From assembly GCA_964387775.1 (NCBI GenBank), contig CAYLZO010000041.1:1-27787 (forward strand): 27,787 nt of DNA. Reading direction: 5' to 3'. The position numbers were made by a program, and so were the translations under genes. Below the pieces are notes generated by a model that made no database searches, was not told the origin of the DNA, and was given only the letters and a program-made list of their open reading frames with translations. Origin of the DNA: CAYLZO01 sp964387775. Lineage in GTDB: Bacteria; Chloroflexota; Anaerolineae; JAAYZQ01. Each line of letters starts with the position of its first letter. The first letter of the stretch is position 1. Below, one piece after another: positions 9,217 through 16,336 of the stretch.

Positions 9217-9675
9217 GTGATCGATCTGGTGGATGAAGAGAAATTGACCAAGATTGCGCCCTCGGACCGGGTTCTGCTACTGCCCCATTGCCTACGGCCC
9301 AGCCAGACCTGCCCGGGCCAATATTCCAAGCAGGGCTTGGTCTGTCCGGAGGATTGCAGTCAGCCCTGCGCGATCCGCACCCTGCGAGAGGCAGCGCTGG
9401 AGACGGGGTACAAGGGGGTCTGCACGGCGCCTGGAGGCGCGATGGCCCTCCGGTTCGTCAAGCGACTGAATCCCGGGGGCATCGTGGCCGTGGCCTGTGC
9501 GGCCGAGTTGGAACTGGGCGTGCGTGGCGTCGAGACTTTGGTCCAGTCGGGGACGGTTCAGATCCCGACCCTGGTCGTGATTCCCCTTAGCGAGGATGGC
9601 TGCGTGGATACGACCGTGGACCTTTCTCGAGCTCTGAAAGCCATCAACGTTCGTTCGACTGCAAGCCACCCCTAG
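9217..9675 (+). CDS. DUF116 Cys-rich protein in the hopanoid operon
   Basis: A 152-residue soluble protein with the DUF116 pattern. Conserved cysteines are Cys25 (LPHCLRP), Cys32, Cys43, Cys47, Cys51, Cys69 (GVCTAPGG) and Cys94 (VAVACAAELELG), suggesting a metal or Fe-S centre. The catalytic role of DUF116 is not known to me. Start GTG 9217 is chosen because AGAGGGGG ends six bases upstream and the cyclase stop is only two bases before it. This spacing implies strict co-translation with shc. A redox or metal-dependent role late in hopanoid side-chain maturation, such as handling the ribosylhopane aldehyde, is a guess from context only. Confidence 0.82.
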   Translation: MIDLVDEEKLTKIAPSDRVLLLPHCLRPSQTCPGQYSKQGLVCPEDCSQPCAIRTLREAALETGYKGVCTAPGGAMALRFVKRLNPGGIVAVACAAELELGVRGVETLVQSGTVQIPTLVVIPLSEDGCVDTTVDLSRALKAINVRSTASHP

Positions 9676-9701
9676 TGCCCGGCGCGGAGCATTTAGCCCC
9701 A

Positions 9702-10094
9702 TCACCTTGCTCTGATAGCTGGTGCGGGCCGGGCTGTTGGTACTGTCACAGCACCCGGCCCTCGTTGTCCTCCACGCGCAGGATCGATACCGGGTCCCAC
9801 TGGCGGTAGCCGGGCCTCGGCAGCTTGGCCGGCTGGCCCATCATCACCCCGCCCTTGGCCTTCTGCCGGCGCTGGCGGCGCTGCCCAGGGTGTTTCTTCG
9901 ATGAGCCCCGCCTGCTTCATTTCTTGCACGATCTGGTCGCATAGTTGGCGGTTGCTCTTTGCCTTGGGCTTGATGACAATGGACTCGGCTCGCTGTTCAA
10001 TTTCAACTTCGCTGATGTCTCCCCAAGGCGCGATGAGAGGCCGTGGCACCAACACGCCCCGGGCCGTAACCTTGGCTTCAACGACTTTCCCCAT
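9702..10094 (-). CDS. AbrB/MazE-like protein with decayed C-terminus
   Basis: Residues 1-70 read as a small AbrB/antitoxin-like domain (KVVEAKVTARGVLVPR, EVEIEQRAESIVIKPK, then a helix ending LIEETPW). Relatives I recall continue with a charged tail ending in an acidic EER-rich motif. Here the frame turns into Pro/Gly/Ala/Arg-rich low-complexity sequence typical of a wrong frame for the last 60 residues. A frameshift near 9885 is likely. ATG 10094 is chosen from AGGAG and the strong promoter at 10126-10154, and there is no upstream coding evidence. No PIN or other toxin gene follows. It is probably a dying or orphan antitoxin-type regulator. Confidence 0.55.
   Translation of the reverse strand: MGKVVEAKVTARGVLVPRPLIAPWGDISEVEIEQRAESIVIKPKAKSNRQLCDQIVQEMKQAGLIEETPWAAPPAPAEGQGRGDDGPAGQAAEARLPPVGPGIDPARGGQRGPGAVTVPTARPAPAIRAR
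9746..9847 (-). pseudogene. short protein-like frame inside the decayed AbrB tail
   Basis: In another minus frame, a GTG (9847) or ATG (9844) opens 32-33 residues that look more like real protein than the overlapping AbrB tail: QPAKLPRPGYRQWDPVSIL then RVEDNEGRVL and a TGA. If that TGA were read as Trp, the frame would continue with QYQQPGPHQLSEQ. It may be the remnant of a separate gene or the displaced end of the neighbour. No family is recognised. Confidence 0.3.
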
Positions 10095-10125
10095 CACATC
10101 GCTCCTGTGGCTATTCTCGCCCACC

Positions 10126-10154
10126 ATTATAGCCCAATCAAGCCTCGCTGGCAA
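10126..10154 (-). promoter_or_regulatory. promoter of the AbrB-like gene
   Basis: On the minus strand TTGCCA (10154-10149), a 17-bp spacer and TATAAT (10131-10126). The -35 lies inside the last codons of the C45-type hydrolase and the stop of that gene is within the spacer. The leader to ATG 10094 is about 25 bases with AGGAG. Confidence 0.75.
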
Positions 10155-11223
10155 GGCCGATGATTCTGTACTCCTCCTGGCACGGCTGGCCTGCCGCGAC
10201 GTACATCGTCCTTGCTGTGAGATCCATCACCACCGATGCCCGCGTGGCCGACTGCTGCAGCGCGGGCTCACTGGCGTCGGCGTGGCGACAGATGGCGTAG
10301 GCGCCGTAGGCGTGGTCGCTGAGCACGTCGTGGAAGGTGTCCAGGGTGACGGCCCGGCGGCCGGCCGCCCCGGCCAGCAATCGCCGGGCGCGGGCGGCGC
10401 GGGCCAGGGTGCTCCTCGACGTGGCAAGCCCCCGGTCGCCGCCCCGCAGCCGGGGGCTCTCAAAATGGTTGGCGTGGACCAGCCAGCCGTCGTCGGCATA
10501 GACGTAATCGGCGTCGGCCGCCGTCAGCTCCAGGTCGAGGATCTCGCCCTCGGCGTGGGCCAGCGGGACGTTGGCCGCGCCGCCGCGTGGCACCCGGTAC
10601 GCCTCGCGGGCCGCCTCGCCCAGGTGGGCGCAGCCGAGCATTTGACGTAAAATCACGTGGATGGGCACGCCCTTCCCCCGGTCGGCGTGCTCCAGGAAAT
10701 TGAGGCCGACGCCCAGCCCGGCGCCGTTCATGCCGATCTTGGCCACCTGGCCCGCCTCGCACAGGGTCAGGATCTCGGGCTTGCCCGGCTGCCGGACGCG
10801 GAGCAGGACCGGCTCCGGCTCGACGGCCGTGTACCAGTCCCAGTTCTGGCCCAGGAGCACCTGGCCCCGGCTGGTGACCTCCGGCCCGGCGGCCAAGGCG
10901 GTGCATCCGCCCGCCACACGCTCGCCCATGGTGCCCATCAGCTCCGAGCGGGCGTTGATGAGCAGCACTTCCACCAGCTCACAGCCCGCGCCGTCGGCGA
11001 TGCCCCGCATTTCGAGCAGCAGGTCGGGGGCGTGGGCTTCGAGGAGGGGGCCAAAGACCGCAGCCGCCTCGTAGGCGGCCTCGCGGTCCAGGCTGCCGTG
11101 GAAGGCGATGAGCTTCAGGTAGACCTCGATATTCTGGCGGATGGCACGTGCAGCGCGGGCACCGTACTGGCGCCCGCGCTCGTAAGCCTCGCCTTCAACT
11201 TCGATGCGTTGGAACTGGGTCAC
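10138..11223 (-). CDS. C45-type Ntn hydrolase / acyltransferase-like
   Basis: A 361-residue protein of the acyl-CoA:6-aminopenicillanate acyltransferase (peptidase C45) type. These proteins cleave themselves before a Cys that becomes the N-terminal nucleophile and then hydrolyse or transfer amide groups. The expected nucleophile is Cys107 in VAGGCTALAA. Family motifs follow: GQNWDWY, IGMNGAGLGVGLN, HANHFESP and TLDTFHDVLSDH. There is no signal peptide, so it acts in the cytoplasm. The GTG start overlaps the aminotransferase TGA (GTGA), with GAAGGAG upstream, so the two are translationally coupled. The real substrate is unknown; an N-acylated amine or amino acid feeding the upstream enzymes is plausible. 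Confidence 0.85.
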   Translation of the reverse strand: MTQFQRIEVEGEAYERGRQYGARAARAIRQNIEVYLKLIAFHGSLDREAAYEAAAVFGPLLEAHAPDLLLEMRGIADGAGCELVEVLLINARSELMGTMGERVAGGCTALAAGPEVTSRGQVLLGQNWDWYTAVEPEPVLLRVRQPGKPEILTLCEAGQVAKIGMNGAGLGVGLNFLEHADRGKGVPIHVILRQMLGCAHLGEAAREAYRVPRGGAANVPLAHAEGEILDLELTAADADYVYADDGWLVHANHFESPRLRGGDRGLATSRSTLARAARARRLLAGAAGRRAVTLDTFHDVLSDHAYGAYAICRHADASEPALQQSATRASVVMDLTARTMYVAAGQPCQEEYRIIGLASEA

Positions 11224-12572
11224 TCCACTCCTTCTTCCGATGGCTCAAAATTCAGCAACTCGCTGTCCTTCAGCTTGGCCACGACGTCGCTCAAGGTGGC
11301 CAGCGTCTCGTCGATGGCCTCGTCGTCGTGGGCCGCGCACAGGAACCACGGCTCGCGGGCGTCGGGGTCGGGAATGACGCCCCGGGCGACCAGCTCCAGG
11401 CAGAGGGCTTCGTACAGGTCGGCGTTGTGATTGCGCATGTCGCGGAATTCCGTCGGCTCGTCCTCCATGAAGAGGATGCCAAACATCGAGCCCGGCCCCT
11501 GGATCTGATGCGGGATGCCGGCATCGGTCAGGATGTCGCCGATGCCGGCTTTCAGCTTCTGGCCCTGGGCGTCGATCTGTTTCAGGACCTCGCCGTCCTC
11601 CAGCAGCTCCAGCGTGGCGTCGGCGGCGGCGATGCCTACCCCGTTGGCGCAGTAGGTGCCGCCCTGGGCCACGCCCTTGCCGACGATGCTCATTACCTCC
11701 CGCTTGCCGCCGATGGCGGCCAGGGGGAAGCCGTTGGCGATGGCCTTGGCGTAGGTCGCCAGGTCGGCCTGGACGCCGAACACCTCCTGGGCACCGCCGG
11801 GTGCGATGCGGAAGCCGGTCTTGACCTCGTCGAAAATCAGGACGATGCCGTACTCGTCGCATTTCTGGCGCAGGAGTTCCAGCCAGCCGTCCTTGGGGCC
11901 AATGCTGGCCGCGTTGCCCAGGATCGGCTCGACGACGAGGGCCGCCACCTGGTGCCCCTCGCGCTTGAGGGCGGCCTCCAGCAGCTCGAAATCGTTGTAG
12001 GGCAGGGTCAGGATCAGGTCACGGATGCAGGCCGGGATGCCCGAGCTCTGCTGATACTTGATGGGATCGCGCCGGGCGCCCAGGGCTGCCGGGTCCGCCG
12101 AGGCGGTGGACCACAGGACGTAATCGTACATGCCGTGGTACTGGCCCTCGAACTTGACCACCTTTTCGCGGCCGGTGTAGGCCCGGGCGATGCGCAGGGC
12201 GTGCATCGTCGCCTCGCTGCCCGAGTTGGCAAAGCGCACCATCTCGATGCCGGGGCACATGCGGATGAGGCGCTCGGCCACCCGCGCCTCCCGCTCGGTG
12301 AGGGCGGCAAAGATGGTCCCGTCGTGCAGGGCCTTGGCCACTCGGTCGGAGACGACGGGGTGGGCGTGGCCGAGGATGATCGGCCCAAAGCCGAGGCGGT
12401 AGTCGATGTAGCGGTTGCCGTCGGGGTCCCAGTAGTGGCAGCCCCGGCCGTGGGCGGCCACCGGCGTCTGGGTCGGCCCCCAGTAGCGAAAGTTGGACGA
12501 CACGCCCAGGGGCATGAGTTGCAGGGCGCGCTCGCGGATCGCTTGGGTTTTGTCGTAGGTTCTGTCAGTCAT
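11220..12572 (-). CDS. class III aminotransferase (glutamate-1-semialdehyde aminomutase-like)
   Basis: A 450-residue PLP enzyme of aminotransferase class III. Motifs: GVSSNFRYWGP at the start, NSGSEATMHALRIAR (phosphate binding), FEGQYHGMYD, FDEVKTGFRIAPGG (Asp binds the pyridine nitrogen) and Lys276 in ATYAKAIANGFPLA as Schiff-base lysine. The family look is glutamate-1-semialdehyde aminomutase, but no other haem genes are nearby. The cluster instead points to an omega- or beta-amino acid or amine transaminase. ATG 12572 is chosen because GAGGGAGC lies just upstream; an ATG eight codons earlier falls inside the heptamer repeat. It is coupled to the C45-type gene downstream. Confidence 0.88.
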   Translation of the reverse strand: MTDRTYDKTQAIRERALQLMPLGVSSNFRYWGPTQTPVAAHGRGCHYWDPDGNRYIDYRLGFGPIILGHAHPVVSDRVAKALHDGTIFAALTEREARVAERLIRMCPGIEMVRFANSGSEATMHALRIARAYTGREKVVKFEGQYHGMYDYVLWSTASADPAALGARRDPIKYQQSSGIPACIRDLILTLPYNDFELLEAALKREGHQVAALVVEPILGNAASIGPKDGWLELLRQKCDEYGIVLIFDEVKTGFRIAPGGAQEVFGVQADLATYAKAIANGFPLAAIGGKREVMSIVGKGVAQGGTYCANGVGIAAADATLELLEDGEVLKQIDAQGQKLKAGIGDILTDAGIPHQIQGPGSMFGILFMEDEPTEFRDMRNHNADLYEALCLELVARGVIPDPDAREPWFLCAAHDDEAIDETLATLSDVVAKLKDSELLNFEPSEEGVE

Positions 12573-12587
12573 AGTCTGCTCCCTCTC

Positions 12588-12738
12588 AATGCGCAATGCT
12601 CAAGGCACAAGGCACAATGCGCAATGCCCAAGGCACAATGCTCAATGCGCAAGGCGCAAGGCACAATTGTGCATTGTCACTTGTGCATTGTCACTTGTGC
12701 ATTGTGCCTTGCTACTTGTGCCTTGCTACTTGTGCCTT
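12588..12738. repeat. inverted array of 7-bp units
   Basis: Eleven tandem heptamers of form AA-K-G-C-N-C run from 12588 to 12664 (for example AATGCGC, AAGGCAC). The sequence AATT lies at 12665-12668. Ten heptamers in opposite orientation follow to 12738 (GTGCATT, GTCACTT, GTGCCTT, GCTACTT). The 7-bp register never slips. The array fills the spacer between the dehydrogenase and aminotransferase genes, ends at the dehydrogenase stop codon and could fold into a long hairpin. It is not a CRISPR: there are no spacers. Confidence 0.9.
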
Positions 12739-13895
12739 CATAATTTTCCGGTCTCGACGATCTCTTCGTGGACGACGATGCCGCGCCGGGCCAGCTCGGC
12801 GAAAAAGGGCGCGGCGGAGAAGGCGAGCTCGGGGGGCACGACGCCGGCCCGCTCGACCTGGCCTCTGGCGATCATCTGCGCGCCGATGGACAGCGGGATA
12901 CCCACGTTCTTAAAGTAGGCACTCTCGCCGCCCCATTCCTCTTGTGGTGGGTGCTCGTTGCGGTAGGTGCAGGTCACGCGGCGGCCATCGCGCACGCCGC
13001 TCACTTTGACGACGAGGCCGTAGGCCCACACCGGGTTCTCGCGGGACGAGGGCGCGGCCCAGAGCAGGTCGCGGCAGGCGTCAATGGCCGTCATCTCTTG
13101 CCCGCCGACGCGCACCGTCTGGCCCGTCAGCAGCCCGGCGTGCATCAGCGCGCCCATCAGCTCCATGACGTGGGGCGGGAAGCAGCCCCGCACCGACGCC
13201 CGCCGGAGGCCCGGGATCGACGCGGGCAGGGTGTAGGCTTCGTCGTGGGGCACCAGGTAGACCCTCTGCTCGCCGATCTGGTCGTGAAAGCGGACGCGTT
13301 TGCCGCCCGACATGGGCGTCGTCGGCCGCCAGGCGCCATTTTCGTAGTAGGTCTCGGGGCGCTCGTCGGTGTCGGGGTCGAACTCCCACAGGGTGGTGGT
13401 CAGCAGGCCGGGGGCCGGGGCCAGGCAGCGAAAGGCGGCGAAATAGATGTCGGCCGTCTCCACCCGGTCCAGCAGCTCCATGGCCCGGCGGACCATCACG
13501 TTGGTGATGCCCGGCGTGGCGCCCACGCCGGGCACGAAGGTCATGCCCTTGCGCTCGGCCTCGGCGCTCAGGGCGAACTGGGGGTCTTCCGAAGACAGGT
13601 CGCAGCCCGGCACCCCGACCTCGACGCAGGCCTTGTTGACCGGGTAGTCGTACTTGAAGGGCAGGCCGTTCATCACGACGTCGTATTCGGCAAAGACGCG
13701 GAGCATGGCGCCATAGTCGTCCGCGTCGAAGCGGAGCACCTTCAGGCGCGGGTCGCCGATCTCGGCGGCGAGCTCCTCCGCAGCCTCGACGTCGTATTCG
13801 GCGATGACGATCTCGTCGAAATCGCTGTATTCGGCCAGGTCTCGGGTCGATTCTTTGGCGACGGCGCCGGCGCCGCCCAGGGCGAGTACGCGCAT
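12738..13895 (-). CDS. saccharopine / lysine-6-dehydrogenase-like oxidoreductase
   Basis: A 385-residue NAD(P)-dependent oxidoreductase of the saccharopine dehydrogenase superfamily. The N-terminal Rossmann fold has VLALGGAGAVAKE and the acidic IAEYD that would bind the ribose. VPGVGATPGITNVM matches the conserved PGxxPG region. The length and plan resemble lysine 6-dehydrogenase and carboxynorspermidine-type enzymes, which act on amine or amino acid carbons. The exact substrate is unknown. ATG 13895 follows GAGGAGGAGA at nine bases. A hairpin of heptamers lies just upstream and the heptamer array just downstream. It is very GC-rich, like its neighbours. Confidence 0.82.
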   Translation of the reverse strand: MRVLALGGAGAVAKESTRDLAEYSDFDEIVIAEYDVEAAEELAAEIGDPRLKVLRFDADDYGAMLRVFAEYDVVMNGLPFKYDYPVNKACVEVGVPGCDLSSEDPQFALSAEAERKGMTFVPGVGATPGITNVMVRRAMELLDRVETADIYFAAFRCLAPAPGLLTTTLWEFDPDTDERPETYYENGAWRPTTPMSGGKRVRFHDQIGEQRVYLVPHDEAYTLPASIPGLRRASVRGCFPPHVMELMGALMHAGLLTGQTVRVGGQEMTAIDACRDLLWAAPSSRENPVWAYGLVVKVSGVRDGRRVTCTYRNEHPPQEEWGGESAYFKNVGIPLSIGAQMIARGQVERAGVVPPELAFSAAPFFAELARRGIVVHEEIVETGKL

Positions 13896-13920
13896 GGTTT
13901 GCTGTCTCCTCCTCGTGAAT

Positions 13921-13978
13921 AAAACGTAAAGCGTAAAACGTAGGAAGCAAGACGATTACGTTTTACGCTCTACGTTTC
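13921..13978. repeat. second inverted heptamer element, hairpin over the aor stop
   Basis: AAAACGT, AAAGCGT, AAAACGT run at 13921-13941, and ACGTTTT, ACGCTCT, ACGTTTC at 13958-13978. The arms 13922-13942 and 13957-13977 pair over 21 bp with one mismatch around a 14-base loop. The TAG of the oxidoreductase gene lies in one arm. On the minus strand the stem is followed by TTTTATT-like sequence, so it may attenuate or protect the mRNA. Confidence 0.85.
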
Positions 13979-15814
13979 CAGTCTCAAGCTTGCCAGCCGC
14001 TCCTCCGTCGGCACGCCGTCGGCCGTCCAGCCTCGCGCCTGGTAGTATTCGTCGAGCATGAGGTCCAGGTCGGGCAGCACGCCCTCGGCGCCGCCGGAGG
14101 GCCGGGGCTCGGTCAGGAATCGCCGGGGCAACGTGTCGTCGGCGCCGGTGACGCCCAGCTTGAGGTTGATCAGCCGCTTGAGGTTGACCAGCCGCTCGCC
14201 GGTCGCCAGCACGTCGTCGGCGGTCCAGTTCCAGCCCAGGGCGGCGTTGACCAGGTCGGCCACGTGCCCCGGCCCGACCTTGCCCTTGGCGATGAACTTG
14301 CAGATGCCCAGCGGGTTGTAGATGGCCATGTAGTTTTGGAAATCGACGGCCACCTGGCCCTTGCCTTCGCTGTCGTGCGGATCATAGTCGTCGGGGTCGT
14401 ACCAGCCCTCAAAGCGCAGGCCGTAGCCCATCCAGTAGGAGAGGGCTTCGAGGTGGCAAGCGCCCCGCACTGCCGTGGCATAGTTGGCCGCCATGCTGAC
14501 AAAGGCCCGGGGGTCGTGGTAGGGCACCTCCATGCCCTTGACGTGGATGGCGAAGGATTCCGCCTCCGGGCCGAGCTGCTGCGCGCCGCCGCGCACGCCG
14601 TCGGCCAGCAGGGCGCCGATGCCCTCGCGGCGGGCGATGGCATGGATGGCGCCGATGATGGCTTCCGGGTCGCCCCAGGTCAGCTCCAGGCCGCCGGTGT
14701 CCTCCGTCGAAATCAGCCCCTTCTCGTAGGCTTCCAGGGCAAAGGCGATGGCTGCCGAGGTGCTGATGGTGTCCAGCCCGTAGCGGTTGCAGAGGTCGTT
14801 CATGCGGGCGATGGCCTCGACGTCGTCGCACTGGCAGTTGCCGCCAAAGCCGGCCAGGGTCTCGTATTCGGGCCAGTGGCCGTAAACGCCGGCGTAGGGT
14901 CCCTCGTCGATCTTGGCCGTTTTGCCGCAGCCGATGGGGCAGGCGAAGCAGAAGGTGTGTCGCTCAAAGATGGTCTCGGCCATGCGCTGGCCCGAGATGC
15001 CCTCGGCCTGCTCCTTCCAACTGCCCAGCGTCCAGTTCTTGAGGGGCAGGTCGCCGGTCAGCTCGGTGGCCATCACCCCGCCGGCCGTGCCGAGCTGGGA
15101 CATGCCCACCGAGTTCTCCTTGATGTAGCCATTGATGTTTTTCACAAAGTCGCGGAAAACGTTCATGTCGGGATACTTGGGCCGGTCCTTGCCCCGCACG
15201 ACGATGGCCTTGAGGTTCTTGGAGCCCATGAGCGCGCCCATGCCGCCCCGGCCGGCGGTGCGGGCGTGCTCCTGGCCGCCCTGCATCACCCCGGCCATCC
15301 GCACCAGGTTCTCGCCGGCCGGGCCGATGCAGGCGACCTGGGCCTTTTGATCCGTCTCCTCGCGGAGCTTGTCGAATACCTCAAAGTGGTCCAGGCCCCA
15401 GAGGTGGCCGGCGGGCCGGATTTCGACGTCGTCCTCCTGGATCCAGAGGTAGACCGGCTCGTCGGCCTTGCCGGTGACGATCAGCCCGTCCAGGCCGGCG
15501 AAGCGCAGCTCGGCACCCCAGTGGCCGCCCATGTTGGCCTCGTTCCAGATGCCGGTCAGCGGCGAGCGGCCGCACCACGAGCTGCGGCAGCCGGTGGGCG
15601 AAAACGTGCCGGTCAGCACGCCGTTGAAAGCCAGGAGCGGGTTGTCTGGCTCGAGCGGACCGACGTCAGGATTCATTTCTTCCAGATAGATCTTGGCGGC
15701 CAAGCCACTGCCTAACAAGTAACGACGCACGTCCTCATCCTGGGTCCTTTCGATGCGGTGTGCGCCGTCTGAAAGGTCTAGCCGTAAGAGCTGACCTGCG
15801 TATACCGGTGACAT
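13970..15814 (-). CDS. aor: tungsten-dependent aldehyde:ferredoxin oxidoreductase
   Basis: A 614-residue enzyme that oxidises aldehydes to acids with ferredoxin, using a tungsten (or molybdenum) bis-pterin and one [4Fe-4S] cluster. Cluster ligands are Cys289, Cys292, Cys296 (CFACPIGC) and Cys505 (PLGICKF), nearly the positions known in the Pyrococcus furiosus enzyme. N-terminal motifs GSGLAAKIYLEEM and GPAGENLVRMAGVMQGG, and AGRGGMGALMGSKNLKAI, are typical of the family. ATG 15814 is chosen because GAGGAG lies six bases upstream. The length is normal. It sits 49 bp after a GNAT gene. It implies anaerobic or low-oxygen aldehyde metabolism; no pterin-cofactor genes are in the window. Confidence 0.93.
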   Translation of the reverse strand: MSPVYAGQLLRLDLSDGAHRIERTQDEDVRRYLLGSGLAAKIYLEEMNPDVGPLEPDNPLLAFNGVLTGTFSPTGCRSSWCGRSPLTGIWNEANMGGHWGAELRFAGLDGLIVTGKADEPVYLWIQEDDVEIRPAGHLWGLDHFEVFDKLREETDQKAQVACIGPAGENLVRMAGVMQGGQEHARTAGRGGMGALMGSKNLKAIVVRGKDRPKYPDMNVFRDFVKNINGYIKENSVGMSQLGTAGGVMATELTGDLPLKNWTLGSWKEQAEGISGQRMAETIFERHTFCFACPIGCGKTAKIDEGPYAGVYGHWPEYETLAGFGGNCQCDDVEAIARMNDLCNRYGLDTISTSAAIAFALEAYEKGLISTEDTGGLELTWGDPEAIIGAIHAIARREGIGALLADGVRGGAQQLGPEAESFAIHVKGMEVPYHDPRAFVSMAANYATAVRGACHLEALSYWMGYGLRFEGWYDPDDYDPHDSEGKGQVAVDFQNYMAIYNPLGICKFIAKGKVGPGHVADLVNAALGWNWTADDVLATGERLVNLKRLINLKLGVTGADDTLPRRFLTEPRPSGGAEGVLPDLDLMLDEYYQARGWTADGVPTEERLASLRLET

Positions 15815-15863
15815 GTTTTGTCTCCTCACTACGTTGTGAAACGGACGATTCCTACTATGCCAT

Positions 15864-16280
15864 TTAGGCCGTCAAGACCAGATCGATGGGATAGGCGTGC
15901 ATCACCCGTGTCGTCTGGCGAAAGTTCAGTTTTTTCCAAAAGTCCACGTCTCCGGGCACGATGACGGCGATACTGGCCGCACCCCGCTCCTGGAACCGCT
16001 GGGCAATCTCTTGGACCAACGCCCGGCCGATGCCCTGCCGCTGGTAGTCGGGATGGACCGAGGCCAAATAGATCACCGAACGCGAGCCATCGTAGGCACC
16101 CCGGATCATGCCGACCACGCGGTCGTCCTCCTCGGCCACCAGGAACTCGGCGGCTTCACAATCGTGGACACGGATCATGGCTTCCGGACCATCAATCTCT
16201 GGGTGGCCATACTGCTGATTGGCCCTGAGGATGCTCACGAGTGTCTCTGTGTCCTCAGGCCGGAAATTGCGTATCCTCAT
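15864..16280 (-). CDS. GNAT family N-acetyltransferase
   Basis: A 138-residue acetyltransferase of the GNAT fold that transfers acetyl from acetyl-CoA to an amine. The acetyl-CoA motif A is clear: VHPDYQRQGIGRALVQEIA (R/Q-x-x-G-x-G/A). The N-terminal IRNFRPEDTETLVSIL and the C-terminal VDFWKKLNFRQTTRVM are also typical. The acceptor is unknown. ATG 16280 follows AGGGGGACC. It lies 56 bp after the YtxH gene and 49 bp before aor on the same strand, so it may head the catabolic cluster or end the envelope pair. No clear promoter is seen on either side. Confidence 0.88.
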   Translation of the reverse strand: MRIRNFRPEDTETLVSILRANQQYGHPEIDGPEAMIRVHDCEAAEFLVAEEDDRVVGMIRGAYDGSRSVIYLASVHPDYQRQGIGRALVQEIAQRFQERGAASIAVIVPGDVDFWKKLNFRQTTRVMHAYPIDLVLTA

Positions 16281-16336
16281 GGTCCCCCTGCCTCCGTTCT
16301 ACTTCAAGCACTGCGCGCGACCCTTTCGGTCGAAGC

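Noticed and set aside
9722..9904. Small plus-strand frame between DUF116 and the hydrolase as a toxin partner
   Set aside because: It is antisense to the AbrB tail, has no PIN, RelE or MazF motif and no ribosome binding site.
11220..12572. Aminotransferase as HpnO of hopanoid synthesis or HemL of haem synthesis
   Set aside because: It is on the other strand from the hopanoid operon, tied to a hydrolase and dehydrogenase cluster, and no other haem genes are present. Similarity to class III enzymes alone does not support either role.
12588..12738. Possible CRISPR array
   Set aside because: Units are seven bases with no spacers, the orientation flips at the centre, and no cas gene is present.
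11148..12743. 531-codon plus-strand frame across the aminotransferase and the heptamer array
   Set aside because: It is antisense to a clear PLP enzyme and its end translates the 7-bp repeat. The composition is typical of a shadow frame.
14264..15715. 483-codon plus-strand frame antisense to the aldehyde:ferredoxin oxidoreductase
   Set aside because: The minus strand carries the Cys ligands and family motifs. The plus frame has no recognisable domain.
16304..16336. Short hairpin CGACC/GGTCG between the YtxH and GNAT genes as a terminator
   Set aside because: The stem is only five pairs and no T-run follows on the minus strand.
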